Shown here in pieces: positions 5,545 through 9,094 of a DNA stretch of 9,094 nt. Each line of letters begins with the position of its first letter. Position 1 is the first letter of the stretch. The notes below the pieces were generated by a model, which saw only the letters and a program-made list of their open reading frames with translations, was not told where the DNA came from and made no database searches. Origin of the DNA: CAZEVI01 sp964515615 (GTDB taxonomy: Bacteria > Patescibacteriota > UBA1384 > XYA2-FULL-43-10 > CAINNR01); NCBI GenBank assembly GCA_964515615.1, contig CAZEVI010000027.1, forward strand, positions 1-9,094. The letters run 5' to 3'. The translations under genes and the position numbers were made by a program.

Positions 5545-8500
5545 ATGGAAGAAATAGAAAAAATTGAAGAAGAAAATATTATCTTGCCAAAAGCCGACGA
5601 TTTGGAAACGGCTGAATTTATTGACACCAATGTTGGGAAATTGGCTGATCGCGACATTAAAGTCGAGATGGAAGAATCATATCTGGATTATGCCATGAGT
5701 GTCATTGTTTCCCGAGCGTTGCCAGATGTCCGCGACGGTATGAAACCGGTACACCGCAGGGTATTATTTGCGATGCATGACATTGGCCTCAAAGCCTCAG
5801 CCAAGTACCGAAAATCAGCCACCGTTGTTGGTGAAGTTTTGGGTAAATATCATCCGCATGGCGATGTCGCGGTTTATGACACCATGGTTCGTATGGCCCA
5901 AGATTTCTCGATGCGCTATCCGCTTGTAGACGGACAGGGAAATTTTGGCTCAATGGATGGCGACTCTGCCGCCGCGATGCGTTACACCGAAGCCAAAATG
6001 ACTCAGCTAGCTGAAGAAATGTTAATTGATATTGAAAAAGATACTGTTGATTTTGTCGATAATTACGACGGTTCACGTCAGGAGCCGCGTGTTCTGCCGG
6101 CCAGAATTCCACAGTTGTTGCTAAATGGCACCGATGGTATTGCTGTCGGAATGGCAACCAAAATTCCGCCACACAATTTAAATGAACTTTGCGATGCGAC
6201 AATCCATTTAATTGACAACCCGGAGGCGTCATCAGAAGATCTGACACAGTTTGTTAAAGGGCCGGATTTTCCAACCGGCGGCTTAATATTTGATATTGAA
6301 GAAATTAAACAGGCATATATTACCGGTAAAGGTAAAGTTGTTATTCGGGCCAAGGCGGAAATTGAAGAAGCCAAACGTGGTTTTCGAATTATCGTTAGTG
6401 AAATTCCTTTTCAGGTCAATAAATCAAATCTTATTCAAAAAATTGCCGAGTTGGTTAAAGATCATAAAATTGATGGCATCTCCGATTTGCGCGACGAATC
6501 AGACAGAAACGGCGTCCGAGTTGTTATTGAGCTCAAGGCGAATTCTTATCCGAAAAAAGTTTTGAATCGTTTGTTCGAGCTAACTCAACTGCAAACTGCT
6601 TTTCACGTAAATATGCTGGCGCTGACTCCTTCTCTTGAACCGAGAATTATGAATTTACACACCGTTTTGGATTTCTTCATAAAGCACCGACAAAATGTTA
6701 TCGAACGTCGAAGTAAATACGATCTGAAAAAAGCTAAAGAACGGGCGCATATTTTGGAAGGACTAATTAAGGCGCTTGATTCGATTGATAAAATTATTGA
6801 AACTATCAAAAAATCGGCCAATCGCGAGGAGGCGGCAAAAAATTTGGTTGTTAATTTTGATCTCTCCGAAGCACAGGCGTCGGCAATTCTCGATATGAGA
6901 CTTTCGGCATTGGCGGCCCTAGAACGAAAAAAAATTGAAGATGAATACAATGAAAAATTAAAATTGATTGCTTATTTAGAAGATTTATTGGCACATCCGG
7001 AGAAAATATTATCGTTGATTAAGAACGATCTAAAAGAGATTAAAGATAAATATGGTGATGAACGACGAACACAAATTGTTCCGTCTGGACTTGATAAATT
7101 TTCGGCCGAGGACTTAATTCCCGACGAACAAGTGATAATTACAATTACCAAAAGCAACTACGTAAAGCGCCAGCCGATCGACGCATATCGAAAACAGATT
7201 CGCGGCGGGAAAGGAGTTATTGGTATTGAAACCAAAGAGGAAGATTCGGTAATTCACATGGTTTCAGCTTCAACCCATGATGATTTGTTTATCTTCACCG
7301 ATGCCGGCCGAGTATTTCTGAATAAAGTTTACGAATTGCCGGCGACCTCCCGACAGTCAAAGGGAGTTCCAATTGTCAACATTATTCAACTTGGCCAAAA
7401 CGAAAAAGTTACCGCCATTTTGCCCGTTGGCAAGGACGAAAGTATTGACGGCAAATATTTTGTTATGACGACGACCAAAGGGGTTGTTAAGCGGACGTTA
7501 GTTGATAAATATCAGCATATTCGGAAAACCGGCATTGCGGCAATTAAACTTTCTGTCGGCGATCAACTAAAATGGGTGCAAATGTCTTCTGGAAACGATA
7601 TAATTGTTGAAGTTTCCAACAAAGGTTTGGCGATCTGCTACAAAGAGAGCGATGTTCGGTCAATGGGCAGAAGTGCTGCTGGTGTCTTTGGAATGAAACT
7701 TCGACCCGGAGACAAGGTTGTTGGTTCGGCAATAATTCCTAACGGTGAACAATATTTTTCGCCACAATCGGGCTTTCCGGATTTGTTGACAGTTTTGGAG
7801 AACGGTTTTGGCAAGCGAACAATGATTAAAAATTTTCACATTCAAAATCGTGGCGGAATTGGTATTAAAGTCGCCAACTGTACACCAAAAACTGGAAGCT
7901 TAGTCGGAATGGAAGTAATTTTCGACGATTTAGGTGATGCCCTTTTGGCCTCGAAAAACGGTCAATTTATCCGTATGGCAGTCAAAGATATTAAACGTCT
8001 CGGTCGTGATACGCAAGGTGTTACTTTAATGAAAATGCATGCCGGTGACAAAGTTTCCTCGCTGGCAGTTGTTCGGCCAGAAAGCAAAGACAAAGATTCT
8101 ACAGAAGACGAATCCAAATCTTCTCCTGAAAGCAATAACTTGCCGGAAAAACCCGCAGATAAAAAAGCAATCAACAAAGAGCTGGCGAAAGAAGCTGACA
8201 AAGCGGTGGTAAAAGAAACAAAACCCGATATTGAAAAGCAATCAAAAAGTGCCGACAAGTCATCATCGATCACTGAAAAAACAGATTCGTCAGAAATTAA
8301 AAGTAGCAAAAAATCGATTGAGAAAATATCTAAATTGGTGGATGTTGAGGCAGGGGAGGAATCGAAAAAATCGTCAAATAAAATTGAGCAACCTGAAATT
8401 GAATTACCAGCCGGACATGACTCGCTACTGGAAAAGCCAGATACCGCAATGCCGACAATTCGAACCTATGACCCGAATATCGATGTAGAAATCAAAGAAA

Positions 8501-8562
8501 ACGAAGATGTAGAAAATCCGAAAAATGACCAAGACATTAATTGGTGGGGTGGTGGGGAATAA
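5545..8562 (+). CDS. gyrA: DNA gyrase subunit A, with long C-terminal tail
   Basis: GyrA cleaves and rejoins DNA and wraps it for negative supercoiling. The 1005-residue protein has a short acidic extension (1-35), the winged-helix breakage domain with SYLDYAMSVIVSRALPD (45-61), the active-site Tyr147 in AAAMRYTEAK, then tower and coiled-coil regions (DMRLSALAALE). The C-terminal DNA-wrapping pinwheel follows; six strand-pair blades can be counted between about 530 and 840. The GyrA box reads QIRGGKG (551-557) against the usual QRRGGKG, which identifies gyrase rather than ParC. Position 108, equivalent to E. coli Ser83, is Val (HPHGDVAVYD). Residues 844-1005 are a Lys, Glu, Ser-rich low-complexity tail ending in DINWWGGGE, far longer than the short acidic tail of E. 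coli GyrA. No Shine-Dalgarno sequence precedes the ATG. A possible -10 box, TAGAAT at 5529-5534, is weak support for its own near-leaderless transcript; otherwise it is read through from gyrB, 121 bases upstream. Confidence 0.97.
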   Translation: MEEIEKIEEENIILPKADDLETAEFIDTNVGKLADRDIKVEMEESYLDYAMSVIVSRALPDVRDGMKPVHRRVLFAMHDIGLKASAKYRKSATVVGEVLGKYHPHGDVAVYDTMVRMAQDFSMRYPLVDGQGNFGSMDGDSAAAMRYTEAKMTQLAEEMLIDIEKDTVDFVDNYDGSRQEPRVLPARIPQLLLNGTDGIAVGMATKIPPHNLNELCDATIHLIDNPEASSEDLTQFVKGPDFPTGGLIFDIEEIKQAYITGKGKVVIRAKAEIEEAKRGFRIIVSEIPFQVNKSNLIQKIAELVKDHKIDGISDLRDESDRNGVRVVIELKANSYPKKVLNRLFELTQLQTAFHVNMLALTPSLEPRIMNLHTVLDFFIKHRQNVIERRSKYDLKKAKERAHILEGLIKALDSIDKIIETIKKSANREEAAKNLVVNFDLSEAQASAILDMRLSALAALERKKIEDEYNEKLKLIAYLEDLLAHPEKILSLIKNDLKEIKDKYGDERRTQIVPSGLDKFSAEDLIPDEQVIITITKSNYVKRQPIDAYRKQIRGGKGVIGIETKEEDSVIHMVSASTHDDLFIFTDAGRVFLNKVYELPATSRQSKGVPIVNIIQLGQNEKVTAILPVGKDESIDGKYFVMTTTKGVVKRTLVDKYQHIRKTGIAAIKLSVGDQLKWVQMSSGNDIIVEVSNKGLAICYKESDVRSMGRSAAGVFGMKLRPGDKVVGSAIIPNGEQYFSPQSGFPDLLTVLENGFGKRTMIKNFHIQNRGGIGIKVANCTPKTGSLVGMEVIFDDLGDALLASKNGQFIRMAVKDIKRLGRDTQGVTLMKMHAGDKVSSLAVVRPESKDKDSTEDESKSSPESNNLPEKPADKKAINKELAKEADKAVVKETKPDIEKQSKSADKSSSITEKTDSSEIKSSKKSIEKISKLVDVEAGEESKKSSNKIEQPEIELPAGHDSLLEKPDTAMPTIRTYDPNIDVEIKENEDVENPKNDQDINWWGGGE

Positions 8563-8778
8563 TTTGATTTAATTAAGACACAAAATTGTAATCCAAATCG
8601 CAATCCTTTTTAGCTTAATGTAGCTGATTTGAATTGCCCGAATAAAAATGCTTGAATGAAAACAAAAATTTTCGAATGCACGAAAATACTCAAATATCTA
8701 AAATTCTTGAAAAATCTGTAAAATAAAACATTAATATTTAATTTTAGGTAAAATTTTCCGGAGTGGATTAGTAACAAA

Positions 8779-8826
8779 AAAAATTCTACACTTTTGTATC
8801 GATCGATACAGAAGTGTAGAATTTTT
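8779..8826. terminator. bidirectional Rho-independent terminator
   Basis: The arms 8779-8802 and 8803-8826 pair over 24 base pairs with a single G-U (8794 with 8811) and no unpaired centre (GTATCGA/TCGATAC). The left arm starts in AAAAA and the right arm ends in TTTTT, so each strand yields a stable stem followed by a U-tract. It lies 217 bases after the gyrA stop and probably ends the gyrBA transcript, and perhaps also transcription arriving from beyond the window on the other strand. Confidence 0.85.
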
Positions 8827-8850
8827 ATATGAGTCGAATTGTGCATTGAA

Positions 8851-8912
8851 AAATATCAAAACATTAAAATATTGGAGTATCAAATATTAGAACATTAAAT
8901 ATTAAATGTTAG
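8851..8912 (+). repeat. degenerate AT-rich tandem repeat, about 30-nt unit
   Basis: A unit starting AAATATCAAAACATTAAAAT at 8851 recurs in altered form as AAATATTAGAACATTAAAT at 8882; a third, decayed copy may extend to about 8926. It has no coding potential. Arrays of this ATTAAA/ATATT type are familiar between genes in AT-rich candidate-phylum genomes, from general knowledge. The period is short and imperfect, so it is not a CRISPR array. Confidence 0.6.
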
Positions 8913-9094
8913 ATATTAAATTCTAGCCACAGAAGACGAGAAAAACATTGGTCAGCATTTATCCCATGTTTCCCAAAAATCATTGAAGCATTAAATCTAA
9001 AAGTATTATTGCTAGTTGGTTAATAATATTTTTTTATTACCGAACAGAGAACCAATATTGCAATGTGTTACATTGGCGTTTTGGAATTTGGGAG

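Larger units (their letters stand above)
8563..9094. other. 532-base non-coding region after gyrA
   Basis: I see no convincing gene on either strand. The stretch is strongly AT-rich and holds the bidirectional hairpin at 8779-8826 and the tandem repeat at 8851-8912, listed separately. A 21-codon frame at 8656-8721 has no ribosome binding site and a lysine-rich AT-driven composition. The last 32 bases contain an ATG at 9063 open to the window end (MCYIGVLEFG), too short to call. A 6-bp hairpin, CAATGT-GTT-ACATTG, at 9061-9075 overlaps that ATG. Confidence 0.6.

Noticed and set aside
5962..8248. Open frames on the - strand inside gyrA
   Set aside because: They are shadows of a strongly conserved gene and resemble no known protein.
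8656..8721. 21-codon frame starting MKTKIFECTK
   Set aside because: No ribosome binding site, and its composition is explained by A-rich sequence.
8610..8846. 78-residue open frame on the - strand
   Set aside because: It runs through the terminator hairpin, is Phe/Lys/Ile-rich as expected from AT-rich DNA, and has no clear start signal.
8851..8926. CRISPR array
   Set aside because: Copies are degenerate, directly adjacent and AT-only in character, without unique spacers of constant length.
9063..9094. Start of a new gene, MCYIGVLEFG
   Set aside because: Only ten codons are visible and the upstream signals are weak, so it cannot be supported.

Overview
The window looks like chromosomal DNA of a low-GC bacterium, most likely a member of the Candidate Phyla Radiation (Patescibacteria). 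This is an inference. It rests on a DUF4012-type membrane protein with the NNTEIRPGGGFIGSF signature, a PaaX/Cas2-like regulator of the kind common in those genomes, AT-rich degenerate repeats between genes, mRNAs that seem to lack Shine-Dalgarno leaders, and lineage-type extensions on both gyrase subunits. No tRNA, rRNA, CRISPR array, insertion sequence or phage gene was seen. All in-frame stops are TAA or TAG and no in-frame TGA occurs inside the genes, so there is no sign of the TGA-to-glycine recoding known from some CPR lineages.

Layout. Positions 1-433 hold the 3' part of a PaaX/Cas2-like gene on the + strand, split into two reading frames by what looks like the loss of one A in an A-run at 63-67. 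Positions 434-672 are intergenic and carry a perfect 42-nt palindrome, a smaller nested hairpin, and the terminator of the next gene. Positions 673-1089 (- strand) encode a 138-residue protein I do not recognise, with its own promoter, ribosome binding site and terminator. A divergent promoter pair with overlapping -35 boxes (1130-1176) separates it from the DUF4012 gene (1184-3208, + strand), whose mRNA is predicted to be leaderless. A separate promoter (3234-3262) precedes gyrB (3321-5423), followed after 121 bases by gyrA (5545-8562). The final 532 bases hold no convincing gene. They carry a 48-nt bidirectional terminator hairpin and an AT-rich tandem repeat.

The gyrB-gyrA pair encodes the complete A2B2 DNA gyrase. 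All the catalytic motifs I looked for are present: the GHKL ATPase and TOPRIM motifs in GyrB, and the active-site Tyr147 plus a near-canonical GyrA box in GyrA. Three features of the enzyme are unusual: a charged insertion of roughly 45 residues in GyrB before the transducer domain, a charged low-complexity tail of about 160 residues on GyrA, and Val108 at the GyrA position equivalent to the quinolone-binding serine. I found no clear new multi-gene system. The best leads are the gyrase extensions, the perfect palindrome, the frameshifted regulator, and the orphan 138-residue gene.
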